Source: Hyphomicrobiales bacterium (lineage in GTDB: Bacteria; Pseudomonadota; Alphaproteobacteria; Rhizobiales; Rhizobiaceae). From it: a stretch of 64,000 bases of DNA. Position 1 is the stretch's first letter. Each line of letters begins with the position of its first letter. The stretch covers positions 160,688-224,687 of the forward strand of contig UCIV01000021.1 of NCBI GenBank assembly GCA_900472575.1, in the 5' to 3' direction. Both the position numbers and the translations under genes were made by a program. The notes under the pieces were generated by a model, which did no database searches, was not told the DNA's origin, and saw nothing but the letters and a program-made list of their open reading frames with translations. Positions 1 to 8,192 of this stretch are shown here, one piece after another.

Positions 1-131
1 TAGACGAAGGGCGCGTGCTGAGGTGCCTTATAGAGAGGGGATTTCTTTCCCGCAAGCTGCAAAACGATGTTTTTTGCAAAAAAATGACAAGCGGTAAAAA
101 CTTGTATGAAACCAGAGAAGCGCTCGTGAAA

Positions 132-800
132 TCAGCAGCTTATCATGTTTCCATTGACGTCGTTGCCACAAGCGACGGGTGTGCCGGTGCTGAATACGCT
201 GCGCGTCATTGCGTTCACGCCGCCAGCCGACATGGCTCTTGCCGCAGGATAGGGGGAATCGAGCGCAGTCGAGCCGGTCGTCATTGTCGCCGCCATTTCC
301 GGGCCAGCCGCCTGGGCGTGCCCTGAAAAGATGCTTGTATTGCCGGCACGCACGCCGGTCGGCTCGGTTACCGCGCCGGCGATCGATGCCTGAAGGGGCG
401 AATAGGTCTGTGTCAGTGCGTTGTGGGTGGGCGTGCCGCCGGCAGTTGTCTGCATGCCCATAACCTGCGTTCCCTTTTGGGGGGTCTTGCGGCCATGCGC
501 GGTTGTCACCATCGGATCGACATAAGCGCTTTGGGAGCCTGTTGTCGCGGCCTCGCCCCTTGCGAGCATGTCGACCGCCGCCGCCGCGGTGTCCGCCTGG
601 CCCGCATCATCTGCCTCAGCCACTTTTTTTGTCGTGGCGCAACTGCCGAGCAGGGTGATCAGAATTCCCGTCAGCGCAATCTGCCTGATGACGGTGCCTG
701 TGGCAGAACGGGAAAAATGGCGGGGAGATATGGTCGTCAACGCTCTGGCCTTCCGGCTGGTGAGAAAGATTGAAGCCGCGAATCGCGTAGCGTCAATCAT
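132..800 (-). CDS. Putative outer-membrane lipoprotein of unknown function
   Basis: I do not recognise this family. The N-terminus has a basic stretch, a hydrophobic segment and a lipobox-like LLGSC, so the mature protein would start at that cysteine as a lipid-anchored envelope protein. The mature part is low in complexity, rich in Ala, Thr, Gly and Ser, and carries two further Cys near the C-terminus (CGNDVNGNMISC), possibly a disulfide. The start is uncertain: a TTG at 809 and an ATG at 800 share the frame and both leave an unusually long leader before the lipobox. The ~130 bases downstream hold no gene. Confidence 0.6.
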   Translation of the reverse strand: MIDATRFAASIFLTSRKARALTTISPRHFSRSATGTVIRQIALTGILITLLGSCATTKKVAEADDAGQADTAAAAVDMLARGEAATTGSQSAYVDPMVTTAHGRKTPQKGTQVMGMQTTAGGTPTHNALTQTYSPLQASIAGAVTEPTGVRAGNTSIFSGHAQAAGPEMAATMTTGSTALDSPYPAARAMSAGGVNAMTRSVFSTGTPVACGNDVNGNMISC

Positions 801-867
801 CACCTTCAAGCTTGCGTGGACCCTGAGTGGTTGACGGCGACACGAAATGCGCCGCCGTCAAAAGTCA

Positions 868-1308
868 TTACCAGCTGCCGATATTCGGCATCAAGGCCCA
901 TGGCTCAGCAACCGGAAGATTGCCGCCTTTCTGGAGAATTTCGAATGAAATGCCATCGGGAGAACGTACAAAGGCCATGCGGCCTTCGCGCGGCGGCCGG
1001 TTGATGGTCACGCCGTTCTTCTGCAGATGCTCGCAATATTCATAGATATTGTCGACTTCGTAGGCGAGATGGCCGAAATTGCGGCCGCCCGTATAGTCCT
1101 CGGTGTCCCAGTTATAGGTGAGTTCCAGGCAAGGTGCCTGATTGGCTGTCGCCTGATCGATATCGTCGCTTGCGGCGAGAAAAACCAGGGTGAAACGGCC
1201 CTTTTCGTTTTCGATTCGGCGGACTTCTTTCAGGCCGAGCAGAGTTGTATAAAAATGAAGGGAGGCATCCAGGTCTTTGACCCGGACCATAGTGTGGAGA
1301 TATCGCAT
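868..1308 (-). CDS. gloA: Lactoylglutathione lyase (glyoxalase I)
   Basis: This cytosolic enzyme isomerises the hemithioacetal of methylglyoxal and glutathione to S-lactoylglutathione. The 146-residue length and single VOC fold (betaalphabetabetabeta repeat) match bacterial GloA. The expected metal ligands are all visible: His5 (MRYLHTMVRV), Glu62 (CLELTYNW), His80 (NFGHLAYEV) and Glu123 (ISFEILQKG), which indicates the Ni/Co-type enzyme. I chose the ATG at 1308 because the protein then begins exactly like known GloA, and a GAGGGA ribosome site precedes it. An in-frame extension upstream to 1437 has no family match. It appears to stand alone. Confidence 0.95.
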   Translation of the reverse strand: MRYLHTMVRVKDLDASLHFYTTLLGLKEVRRIENEKGRFTLVFLAASDDIDQATANQAPCLELTYNWDTEDYTGGRNFGHLAYEVDNIYEYCEHLQKNGVTINRPPREGRMAFVRSPDGISFEILQKGGNLPVAEPWALMPNIGSW

Positions 1309-1503
1309 TTGGATCCCTCGATTTAAGCGTTTTCGCCATCTTCGATATGGAACAGCCGCCAGCCTGGAGCAAGCCACCGCGAATAGAAAGGACGTGAATA
1401 AGAAGAACACGAGACTTGCGCTGGACGGTTGGCGCAATGTTAATCTATCCTCTAAGAATCAGTTAACCGTCATGTGTGGCGCGTAACCGAGGGGCCGACA
1501 GGT

Positions 1504-2082
1504 ATGGCAGACAGAATGTCATCGAAGGGCATTGCCAGTTTCGAAGAATTTGCGGGTGAACCGGTTGATCTGATCGAGATCACCGGCGTCGTGAAATGGT
1601 TCGACGTGGCCAAGGGCTTCGGCTTCATCGTGCCGGACAACGGCATGCAGGACGTGTTGCTGCACGTGACCTGCCTGCGCCGCGACGGATACCAGACCAT
1701 TCTCGAAGGCACACGCATCGTGGCGATGATCCAGCGACGCGATCGCGGTTATCAGGCCTTCCGCATCCTTTCCATGGACCAGTCGACGGCGGTTCATCCG
1801 TCGCAGATGCCGCCGGTACGCACCCATGTGCAGGTGACGGCGACGAGCGGTCTTGAACGCGCGCTGGTCAAGTGGTTCAACCGCACCAAAGGGTTCGGCT
1901 TCCTGACCCGCGGCGAGGGCACGGAAGATATCTTTGTTCACATGGAAACATTGCGACGCTTCGGCCTGACCGAGTTGAGGCCGGGTCAGGTCGTTCTGGT
2001 GCGCTTTGGGCCTGGCGACAAGGGGTTGATGGCAGCCGAAATCCATCCTGATAACGTCGTGCCCACAAACCGGTCGCATTGA
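1504..2082 (+). CDS. Double cold-shock-domain protein
   Basis: A nucleic-acid-binding protein with two complete cold-shock domains in tandem, about residues 20-85 and 115-185. Each has the RNP1-type signature: [14 protein letters not shown] in the first and [14 protein letters not shown] in the second. CspA proteins are normally ~70 residues with one domain; this 192-residue double form is a known alphaproteobacterial variant. It probably binds RNA or single-stranded DNA as an RNA chaperone. ATG 1504 (MADRMSS) follows GAGGGG at reasonable spacing; an upstream in-frame ATG at 1474 is the alternative. The DUF192 gene follows after 35 bases and may be co-transcribed. Confidence 0.9.
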   Translation: MADRMSSKGIASFEEFAGEPVDLIEITGVVKWFDVAKGFGFIVPDNGMQDVLLHVTCLRRDGYQTILEGTRIVAMIQRRDRGYQAFRILSMDQSTAVHPSQMPPVRTHVQVTATSGLERALVKWFNRTKGFGFLTRGEGTEDIFVHMETLRRFGLTELRPGQVVLVRFGPGDKGLMAAEIHPDNVVPTNRSH

Positions 2083-2117
2083 TGTTTGCAACAGTTCGGT
2101 CAGAAACCAGGAATATT

Positions 2118-2594
2118 ATGAAAGGCGCCTTGATGGCGCTTTTCTTCGTTTTTGTTGCCGCTGGCGCGTCATCGCAGACGGCGCAGGCGCAACAGGATAT
2201 CGTTTTTCCACGATCAGAGCTGTCCATTCGCACCGCCGGCGGCAAGACTTATCCTTTCACAATCGAACTCGCGCTCAACGACGCGCAACGCGAACACGGC
2301 CTGATGTTCCGCAAGCAGATGGACACCAATCACGGTATGCTCTTCGATTTCGGAGCGGAACGTCAGGTGTCCATGTGGATGGAGAATACGGTTCTGGCGC
2401 TCGATATGGTCTTCATCCGGACCGACGGGTCGATCTCACATATCCGCGAAAACGCAGTCCCTTTTTCTCGCGACATCATCGATTCGCGCGGCCCAGTGAA
2501 ATACGTGCTGGAACTCAATGCCGGCCGCACCAAAGCCCTCGGCATCAAGGTCGGCGACAAGGTAATCGGCAAGCCTTTGCACAATGGCGGCTGA
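2118..2594 (+). CDS. Secreted DUF192 family protein
   Basis: A 158-residue protein with a clear Sec signal peptide (hydrophobic core ALMALFFVFVAAG, likely cleavage after AQA near residue 24). It is followed by one DUF192 domain, recognised by EREHGLMFR-like and MWMENT motifs around QREHGLMFRKQMD and VSMWMENTVLALDMVFI. The domain is small, beta-rich and usually periplasmic; its biochemical role is not established. I chose the ATG at 2118 because AGGA lies about six bases upstream and the signal peptide then starts properly. In-frame TTG/ATG codons at 2079-2082 overlap the stop of the cold-shock gene. Confidence 0.88.
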   Translation: MKGALMALFFVFVAAGASSQTAQAQQDIVFPRSELSIRTAGGKTYPFTIELALNDAQREHGLMFRKQMDTNHGMLFDFGAERQVSMWMENTVLALDMVFIRTDGSISHIRENAVPFSRDIIDSRGPVKYVLELNAGRTKALGIKVGDKVIGKPLHNGG

Positions 2595-2741
2595 CTGCTG
2601 AGTTCGCGGAAACCACTTAAAAAAACCATCGCGACCGTAACTTAAAGACAGTCAACACAACAAGTTGCTGCTGTTTCGCAACAAAACGCGTTGAGATGAG
2701 CGCCTAAGCGCTTTAGAGCAGATGATTTTTTGGGAAATAAA
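2595..2741. other. Short intergenic region before tRNA-Pro
   Basis: No gene seen. On the complementary strand this is the 3' flank of tRNA-Pro. Confidence 0.5.
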
Positions 2742-2818
<77 letters not shown>

Positions 2819-3233
2819 TGCCAAGGTGAAGGCGAGATACACGGTTCCTGGGCAGGCCGCAACTGCAAAAATAGATATTCTACAGGACAGGATACGTCAA
2901 TCTGCGGATACCAGGATATTTTCTGCTTATAAGCGCAAATCTTCTGCCCGATAATGACGCGTTACCAGGGCTGTCGGATACGGTCTGCTTTGTTTGCAGA
3001 AAGAAAGAAGTGACAGAATTCGCCGCGCCAGTCCCGGTCCGCCGCCTCGGTCCGGTGGGTGGTGGGCGAATTCTGTTAGATAAATCTAATATAAAATGCG
3101 ATCAAATCCAACCTTGCCGTGCACCAAAATCTCTTCGATGAAAATTCTTGATGACAATCATGGTCTTCGGTTGGTGGTTTTTGCGCGGTCGGTCATCTAA
3201 GAAGGATTGTCCTCCCATCAACGGATACCCGCC
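2819..3233. other. Intergenic region between tRNA-Pro and pdxJ
   Basis: About 415 bases without a convincing gene. It contains the tRNA-Pro promoter (minus strand) and the pdxJ promoter (plus strand). Reading frames here that run antisense through the tRNA are artefacts. Confidence 0.5.
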
Positions 3234-3986
3234 ATGCCTACATTGCTTTCTGTGAACCTGAATGCCGTTGCCATGCTGCGCAATCGTCGTGATCTTCCAT
3301 GGCCGAGCGTCGAAAATCTGGGGCGCATCGCACTTCAGGCGGGCGCTTCCGGCCTGACGGTTCATCCCCGGCCTGATCAGCGGCATATCCGCTTCTCGGA
3401 CCTTCCGACGATCCGGGCGTTGATCGATGACGAGTTCTCTCATGCGGAATTTAATATCGAGGGATATCCGAGCGAGGATTTTCTCGCACTCTGTGAAAAG
3501 ATCGAACCTGAGCAGGTTACGCTTGTGCCTGATGACCCGTCTCAGGCAACTTCCGATCACGGGTTTGATTTTCGCCGTGACGGCGAGATGCTGAAGCCGA
3601 TTGTCGCGCGGCTGAAAAAGGGCGGCATGCGGGTGTCCCTGTTTGCCGATGGTGATGGAGACCTTGAGGCTGTCAAACTGGCAAAGGCCACGGGGGCCGA
3701 TCGTATCGAGCTTTATACCGGTCCGTATGGCGGCTGCTTCGACGATCCGCAGAAGGGCGCGGACATTCTTGTCGATCTGGGTAAGACTGCGGATGCCGCA
3801 ATCGCTCTTGGTCTGGGCATCAATGCGGGCCATGATCTGACGGTTGCCAACCTTCCGGCGCTGGTCAAACGTATCCCGCAACTGGCGGAAGTCTCGATCG
3901 GCCACGGCTTGACGGCCGATGCCTTGGAATTCGGCATGGCGGAAACCGTCCGCCGCTTCCGCCGCGTCTGCGGTCAGGCGGTCTGA
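3234..3986 (+). CDS. pdxJ: Pyridoxine 5'-phosphate synthase
   Basis: PdxJ condenses 1-deoxyxylulose 5-phosphate with 3-amino-1-hydroxyacetone 1-phosphate to pyridoxine 5'-phosphate, the last ring-forming step of the DXP-dependent vitamin B6 route in the cytosol. The 250-residue TIM barrel shows the family signatures [16 protein letters not shown] at the N-terminus (Asn contacts), [36 protein letters not shown], and [10 protein letters not shown] / [11 protein letters not shown] near the C-terminus. I start at ATG 3234 (MPTLLSVN), as in homologues; the upstream in-frame codons add nothing conserved. It is monocistronic by position. Confidence 0.96.
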   Translation: MPTLLSVNLNAVAMLRNRRDLPWPSVENLGRIALQAGASGLTVHPRPDQRHIRFSDLPTIRALIDDEFSHAEFNIEGYPSEDFLALCEKIEPEQVTLVPDDPSQATSDHGFDFRRDGEMLKPIVARLKKGGMRVSLFADGDGDLEAVKLAKATGADRIELYTGPYGGCFDDPQKGADILVDLGKTADAAIALGLGINAGHDLTVANLPALVKRIPQLAEVSIGHGLTADALEFGMAETVRRFRRVCGQAV

Positions 3987-4143
3987 GGTCTGCATCCTGT
4001 CGGATCACTTTGAATTGGATCGGTGATATGCGCTCAGCGCATTTGTTCTTGAGGATTATCAACCTAAGTCACTGTTAGCGCGGCTCCACCGTTGAGGTTG
4101 GAGCCTGCGTCAATTGAAGCTGCCAGAAGAAAGGGCGCTTACA

Positions 4144-5409
4144 GTGATCAAGCATAGGATTGTCGTCGTCGGCGGTGGTTTCGGAGGGATCCAGACCGTT
4201 CATGGGCTCAAAGGCAGCTCCGCCGATATAACCCTGATAGACCGGCGCAATCACCATCTGTTCCAACCGCTTCTCTACCAGGTCGCGACGACATTGCTCG
4301 CAACCTCGGAAATCGCCTGGCCGATTCGCAGGCTTTACCGCGATCGGAAGGATGTCACCACCATTCTGGATGAGGTTGTCGGCGTTGATACGGAAGCCAA
4401 GCTTGTTCGCCTCCAGTCCGGCCGCGCTATCCCTTATGACACGCTCGTTCTGGCAACCGGCGCACGCCACGCCTATTTCGGCCGCGACGAATGGGAAAAG
4501 CTCGCCCCGGGCCTCAAGACGCTGGAAGATGCAACGACGCTGCGTCGCCGTATCCTGCTTGCCTTCGAGCGCGCAGAACTTTCGGAGAAGACGGCCGACC
4601 GCGATGCGCTATTGACCTTCGCCATCATCGGCGCCGGTCCGACCGGCGTCGAGATGGCCGGCACGATTGCGGAACTTGCCCAGAAAGTTCTGCCGCCGGA
4701 ATTCCGCAGCATCGATACGACAGCAACGAAGGTGATACTGATCGAGGCCGGCCCGCGGGTTCTGGCAGCCTTCTCCGAGGATTTGTCGGCTTATGCGAAA
4801 TCAGCGCTGGAAAAGCTTGGCGTCGAAGTCAGAACCGGGAAGCCTGTAACTGCGATTACCGAGGAGGGGGTCACGGTCGGCGAAACCTTCGTGCCTTGCC
4901 GGACGGTCATCTGGGCGGCTGGCGTGCAGGCATCTCCCGTCGCACAATGGATTCGCGCCGAGGCCGACCGGGCGGGGCGTACCATTGTTGGTCCCGATCT
5001 TTCTGCCGCACACGATCCGAACATTTTCGTCATTGGTGACACAGCGTCGGTCAAACAGGACGATGGAAAGCCTGTTCCCGGTATCGCGCCGGCTGCCAAG
5101 CAGCAGGGCGCTTATGTGGCCAAAGTCATCAAGGCGCGTCTGGCTGCCAAGCCTGCGCCGGCACCCTTCAGGTATTTCCATCAGGGCAGTCTTGCGACGA
5201 TCGGAAAACGCGCCGCTGTCATCGATTTCGGCAGGATAAAGCTTAAGGGCGGGCTTGCCTGGTGGATATGGGGGCTCGCCCACATCTACTTCCTGATCGG
5301 CACGCGATCACGGCTCGCCGTCGCCTGGAGCTGGTTATGGATCTATCTTTCGGGCCAGCACAGCGCTCGCCTGATAACCCAGAAAGAGACGCTGAAAGAC
5401 GAGGCGTGA
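4144..5409 (+). CDS. ndh: Type II NADH:quinone oxidoreductase
   Basis: A single-subunit, non-proton-pumping NADH dehydrogenase passing electrons to the membrane quinone pool. The N-terminal FAD Rossmann motif is VVVGGGFGGIQ (residues 5-15), the NAD Rossmann motif is IIGAGPTGVEMAG, and the second FAD motif is VIGDTASV near residue 300. The C-terminal segment GLAWWIWGLAHIYFLIG is the amphipathic/membrane anchor of the family. About 421 residues is normal length. I favour the GTG at 4144 (VIKHRIVVVGGG), preceded by AGAAAGG; an in-frame TTG at 4114 would add ten residues. The leader contains a GGCTCCA/TGGAGCC hairpin at 4082-4105. Confidence 0.93.
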   Translation: MIKHRIVVVGGGFGGIQTVHGLKGSSADITLIDRRNHHLFQPLLYQVATTLLATSEIAWPIRRLYRDRKDVTTILDEVVGVDTEAKLVRLQSGRAIPYDTLVLATGARHAYFGRDEWEKLAPGLKTLEDATTLRRRILLAFERAELSEKTADRDALLTFAIIGAGPTGVEMAGTIAELAQKVLPPEFRSIDTTATKVILIEAGPRVLAAFSEDLSAYAKSALEKLGVEVRTGKPVTAITEEGVTVGETFVPCRTVIWAAGVQASPVAQWIRAEADRAGRTIVGPDLSAAHDPNIFVIGDTASVKQDDGKPVPGIAPAAKQQGAYVAKVIKARLAAKPAPAPFRYFHQGSLATIGKRAAVIDFGRIKLKGGLAWWIWGLAHIYFLIGTRSRLAVAWSWLWIYLSGQHSARLITQKETLKDEA

Positions 5410-5422
5410 TCCGGCGATCATC

Positions 5423-5445
5423 ATGCTCGGGCCTGTCCCGAGCAT
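5423..5445. repeat. Intergenic palindromic repeat (rhizobial mosaic-element core)
   Basis: Perfect 9-bp arms ATGCTCGGG and CCCGAGCAT around a 5-base loop. The same core, slightly varied, recurs at 33360-33382 and, inverted, at 33419-33441. It sits between the convergent ndh and AraC-family genes. Confidence 0.75.
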
Positions 5446-5532
5446 CTACTGCCGCCTCAGCAGCTGCAACGCAGACAGACCCTCGTCGAGAGGCGAGGGT
5501 GGCGCCGGATAAACAGCACCTCCGGATGTGTA

Positions 5533-6561
5533 TTAAACAACGACGCCGGTGCGCGCCGTGTTGAGCGTCAGCTTGCGCTCGGCGCGCTCCTGTTGCGGCG
5601 AGCGGTTATAAACCTCGCGATAGCATTTGGAAAAATGCGAGGCGGAAACGAAGCCACAGGCGACCGCCACTTCGACTACCGGCATGGAGGACTGCACAAG
5701 CAGATGGCGGGCGCGATCCAATCTGATTTCGAGATAATACCGTGCCGGCGAACGGCCCATTTCCTGGCGGAACAGCCGTTCGATCTGCCGACGGGATAGG
5801 CCGGCATCATCGGCGATCTCGATGAGCGACAAAGGCTCCGCAAGATTATTTTCCATCAGCTCGATGATCGAAAGCACCTTGGAGTTCTGTACCCCGAGAC
5901 GCGCGCGAAGCGGTAGGCGCTGACGGTCATGCGGGTTGCGCACCCGGTCGGTCAATTGCTGTTCGCAGACCCGGTTGACGAGGTTGTCGCCAAAATCCTG
6001 GCCTATCAGGTTGAGCATCATGTCGAGCGATGCCGTGCCGCCGGCGCAGGTATAGAGATTGCCGTCGACCTCATAGAGATCGGCATAGACCTCTGCCTGC
6101 GGAAAGGCTTCGGAAAAACCGGGCAGGTTTTCCCAGTGGATCGCACAGCGCTTGCCGTTGAGCAGGCCCGCCTGCGCCAGGACATGCGCTCCGGTGCACA
6201 GGCTGCCGACGGCGATTCCACGATTATAGGTCTCGCGCAGCCACGCATTGACGGACTTGTTGTTGAATTCCTCGACATAGATACCTGAGCAGACGAGAAC
6301 CATGTTCGGCCGGTTTTCGCCGCTAAGATGACGTCTTTCGTCTGCCAGCGACGAATTGACTTCTATACCTATCCCGCTTGACGAGTATACCTTTTCGCCA
6401 TCGGCGGAACAGAGACGCCAGCTATAAGCCGAATAACCGAGCATGCGGTTGGCAATCCGGAGCGTTTCGATCGCCGCCGAAAACGGCAGCATGGTGAAGT
6501 GTGGAACGAGAAAGAAGACGATCGTGCGCTTCTTTACCTGTGGCTTGCTGGTCAGATCCAT
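5533..6561 (-). CDS. GlxA-family AraC regulator, probably GbdR-like
   Basis: A 342-residue transcription factor. The N-terminal half (about 10-200) is a DJ-1/PfpI-like class I amidotransferase fold with the elbow VGSLCTGAHVLAQAGLL. The C-terminal ~100 residues are an AraC double helix-turn-helix (SLIEIADDAGLSRRQIERLF then VVEVAVACGFVSASHFSKCYR). Pseudomonas GbdR, the activator of glycine betaine catabolism, has this architecture, and the betaine gene set follows downstream, so a betaine or related methylamine regulator is a reasonable inference; other GlxA-family regulators sense arginine or carnitine. ATG 6561 is well placed. Its upstream region holds AAAGCGACACTCG, also found upstream of the MttB-family gene. 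Confidence 0.85.
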   Translation of the reverse strand: MDLTSKPQVKKRTIVFFLVPHFTMLPFSAAIETLRIANRMLGYSAYSWRLCSADGEKVYSSSGIGIEVNSSLADERRHLSGENRPNMVLVCSGIYVEEFNNKSVNAWLRETYNRGIAVGSLCTGAHVLAQAGLLNGKRCAIHWENLPGFSEAFPQAEVYADLYEVDGNLYTCAGGTASLDMMLNLIGQDFGDNLVNRVCEQQLTDRVRNPHDRQRLPLRARLGVQNSKVLSIIELMENNLAEPLSLIEIADDAGLSRRQIERLFRQEMGRSPARYYLEIRLDRARHLLVQSSMPVVEVAVACGFVSASHFSKCYREVYNRSPQQERAERKLTLNTARTGVVV

Positions 6562-6744
6562 TGTCGTAGTTCCCCTTGCCGCCGCTTGATGCGGTCTTGC
6601 ATTGCTTCAAAAGCGACACTCGCATGGATGCTAGTCTTGAGCAGAGCTTTTGACGACAGGGAAATGGCATTTTTGCGACATCTAGGCGTCGCACTGGTGA
6701 TAGGTTGCTGGCTTTTCCTGCATTTTATCAAATTGCCGGAATGC

Positions 6745-6780
6745 GACATGGTCCGCAGCGTCTGGCTGGCGGACCATGTC
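6745..6780. terminator. Long perfect hairpin, probably a terminator or 3'-end structure
   Basis: Perfect 12-bp inverted repeat: GACATGGTCCGC at 6745-6756 and GCGGACCATGTC at 6769-6780, with a 12-base loop. It lies 68 bases beyond the stop of the minus-strand DUF1127 gene and in the upstream region of the AraC gene. No T run follows on either strand, so it is not a canonical intrinsic terminator. Confidence 0.5.
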
Positions 6781-6847
6781 TAGGGTTCAGATCTCTGTAT
6801 CGCCGGAACTATCCGGCCCGTATAGCGGGTCGCCCCCGGGATGAACA

Positions 6848-7045
6848 TCACTTGCCGATCGTTGTCGGCCAGCCAATGTCCTTGCGGATTTCCTGCGGAA
6901 GTCCTTCCAACATGCGTTCCGTCTTGCGGCGGTTCCAGGCTGCAACCGCACGGTCGAACAGGGACATGACCTGCTGCGGGCGGGAGGTCTGAGGCTTTGA
7001 TGAGGCGCCCAACCGGCGCTCGTTGAGATAAGTGATAGTCGTCAT
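6848..7045 (-). CDS. DUF1127 small protein
   Basis: A 65-residue protein ending in the DUF1127 signature (residues ~30-60: LFDRAVAAWNRRKTERMLEGLP, then LPQEIRKDIGWP). Such arginine-rich mini-proteins are abundant in Rhizobiales. Some are linked to RNA turnover or stress responses, but the role of this one is unknown. ATG 7045 has GGAG at good spacing. A divergent LysR gene begins 217 bases away. Known LysR regulators VtlR (Brucella) and LsrB-type proteins control DUF1127 genes in trans, and this neighbour resembles that family. Confidence 0.85.
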   Translation of the reverse strand: MTTITYLNERRLGASSKPQTSRPQQVMSLFDRAVAAWNRRKTERMLEGLPQEIRKDIGWPTTIGK

Positions 7046-7262
7046 TTCGTTTGCTCCTTGGATTTCGTTCAGATTTTCGGCGGCTTCCTTCTGGGAGGGA
7101 AAAGGCCAATCCATCAATCGATCGGATGGCTGTCGCACATCTTATGAAATTCTGTTTTGCAACGACGCCTGCTTCCGATGTTTTGCAGTATCCGCCCTGT
7201 TTGACTTTCAATCAAACGAAATGATATGGTGCTTAAGTTAAGAAAATTTGATGGGTGCACCG

Positions 7263-8159
7263 ATGACCGTACCGTTCAGAACGCCGCTGCCATTGCTTGA
7301 TAATGATGTCCTGCGCACTTTCGTCGCCATTGCCGAAACCGGCAATTTCTCGACAGCTGCTGATGTCGTACTGCGAACACCCTCGGCAGTCTCGATGCAG
7401 ATCAAAAAGCTGGAAGAGCAGTTGAAGTCGACGCTTTTTCTGCGTGATGCCCGTTCAGTGACGCTCACCCAGAACGGCGAAGTGCTTTTATCTTATGCTC
7501 GGCGCATGCTGGCGTTGTCCAATGAGGCGGTGTCGCGCTTCGTAATGCCGGAACTGTCGGGCGTCGTACGCCTCGGCGCACCGGACGATATCTCCGAAAG
7601 GTTGCTGCCAAAGATCCTCAAGGATTTCGGCGAGCATTTTCCCGGCATCATGGTCGACGTAACTGTCGATCAGAGCACGCTGTTGCGCAAGCGTATGGAG
7701 GAACAGCGGCTTGATCTGGCACTGATCAACTGCGCCACCCGCCCGTTTCCGACCGGTGGCGAGATTATTCACACGGAAAAACTCGTCTGGGCCGGCGCCA
7801 AATGCGGCAATGCCTATCTGCGCGATCCGATTCCCATCTCCGTTTGGGAAGAAGGCTGCGTCTGGCGCAATGATGCAATCGCCCAGCTGGATAAACAGAA
7901 GCGGCCTTACCGGATCGCCTATGCCAGTGCCCACACGATGGCACAGCGTGCTGCAGTCGTTTCCGACCTGGCGATCGCGCCGTTCCCGCTGTCCTACATT
8001 ACCGAGGACATGCAGATTCTCGGGCCCAAGGAAGGCATGCCGGATCTCATCACGTTCGATATCCGCCTTTTGACCGCGCCGAATCTCTCCATTCCGGCCA
8101 AGGCTGTTGCCGAGAGCATCAAGGATGCCTTCAGTTCGCTGGATGCCGTCGCGGCCTGA
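7263..8159 (+). CDS. LysR-family regulator of the LsrB/VtlR type
   Basis: A ~298-residue LysR regulator. The N-terminal winged helix includes DVLRTFVAIAETGNFSTAAD and SAVSMQIKKLEEQL; the rest is a periplasmic-binding-protein-like effector domain starting near GVVRLGAPDD. The opening (MTVPFRTPLPLLDNDVLRTFVAIAETG) and effector-domain start closely resemble LsrB of Sinorhizobium and VtlR of Brucella/Agrobacterium from memory, though it could be a paralogue. In-frame ATGs at 7251 and 7263 compete; neither has a strong ribosome site, and 7263 matches homologue N-termini. It faces the RACo-type gene tail to tail. Confidence 0.85.
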   Translation: MTVPFRTPLPLLDNDVLRTFVAIAETGNFSTAADVVLRTPSAVSMQIKKLEEQLKSTLFLRDARSVTLTQNGEVLLSYARRMLALSNEAVSRFVMPELSGVVRLGAPDDISERLLPKILKDFGEHFPGIMVDVTVDQSTLLRKRMEEQRLDLALINCATRPFPTGGEIIHTEKLVWAGAKCGNAYLRDPIPISVWEEGCVWRNDAIAQLDKQKRPYRIAYASAHTMAQRAAVVSDLAIAPFPLSYITEDMQILGPKEGMPDLITFDIRLLTAPNLSIPAKAVAESIKDAFSSLDAVAA

Positions 8160-8192
8160 GTTACATCATTTCAAGATAATATCCGGCGCCGT

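Noticed and set aside
1..131. T6GC-A7 run near position 70 as a terminator
   Set aside because: AT-rich symmetry only, with no GC stem; too weak to call.
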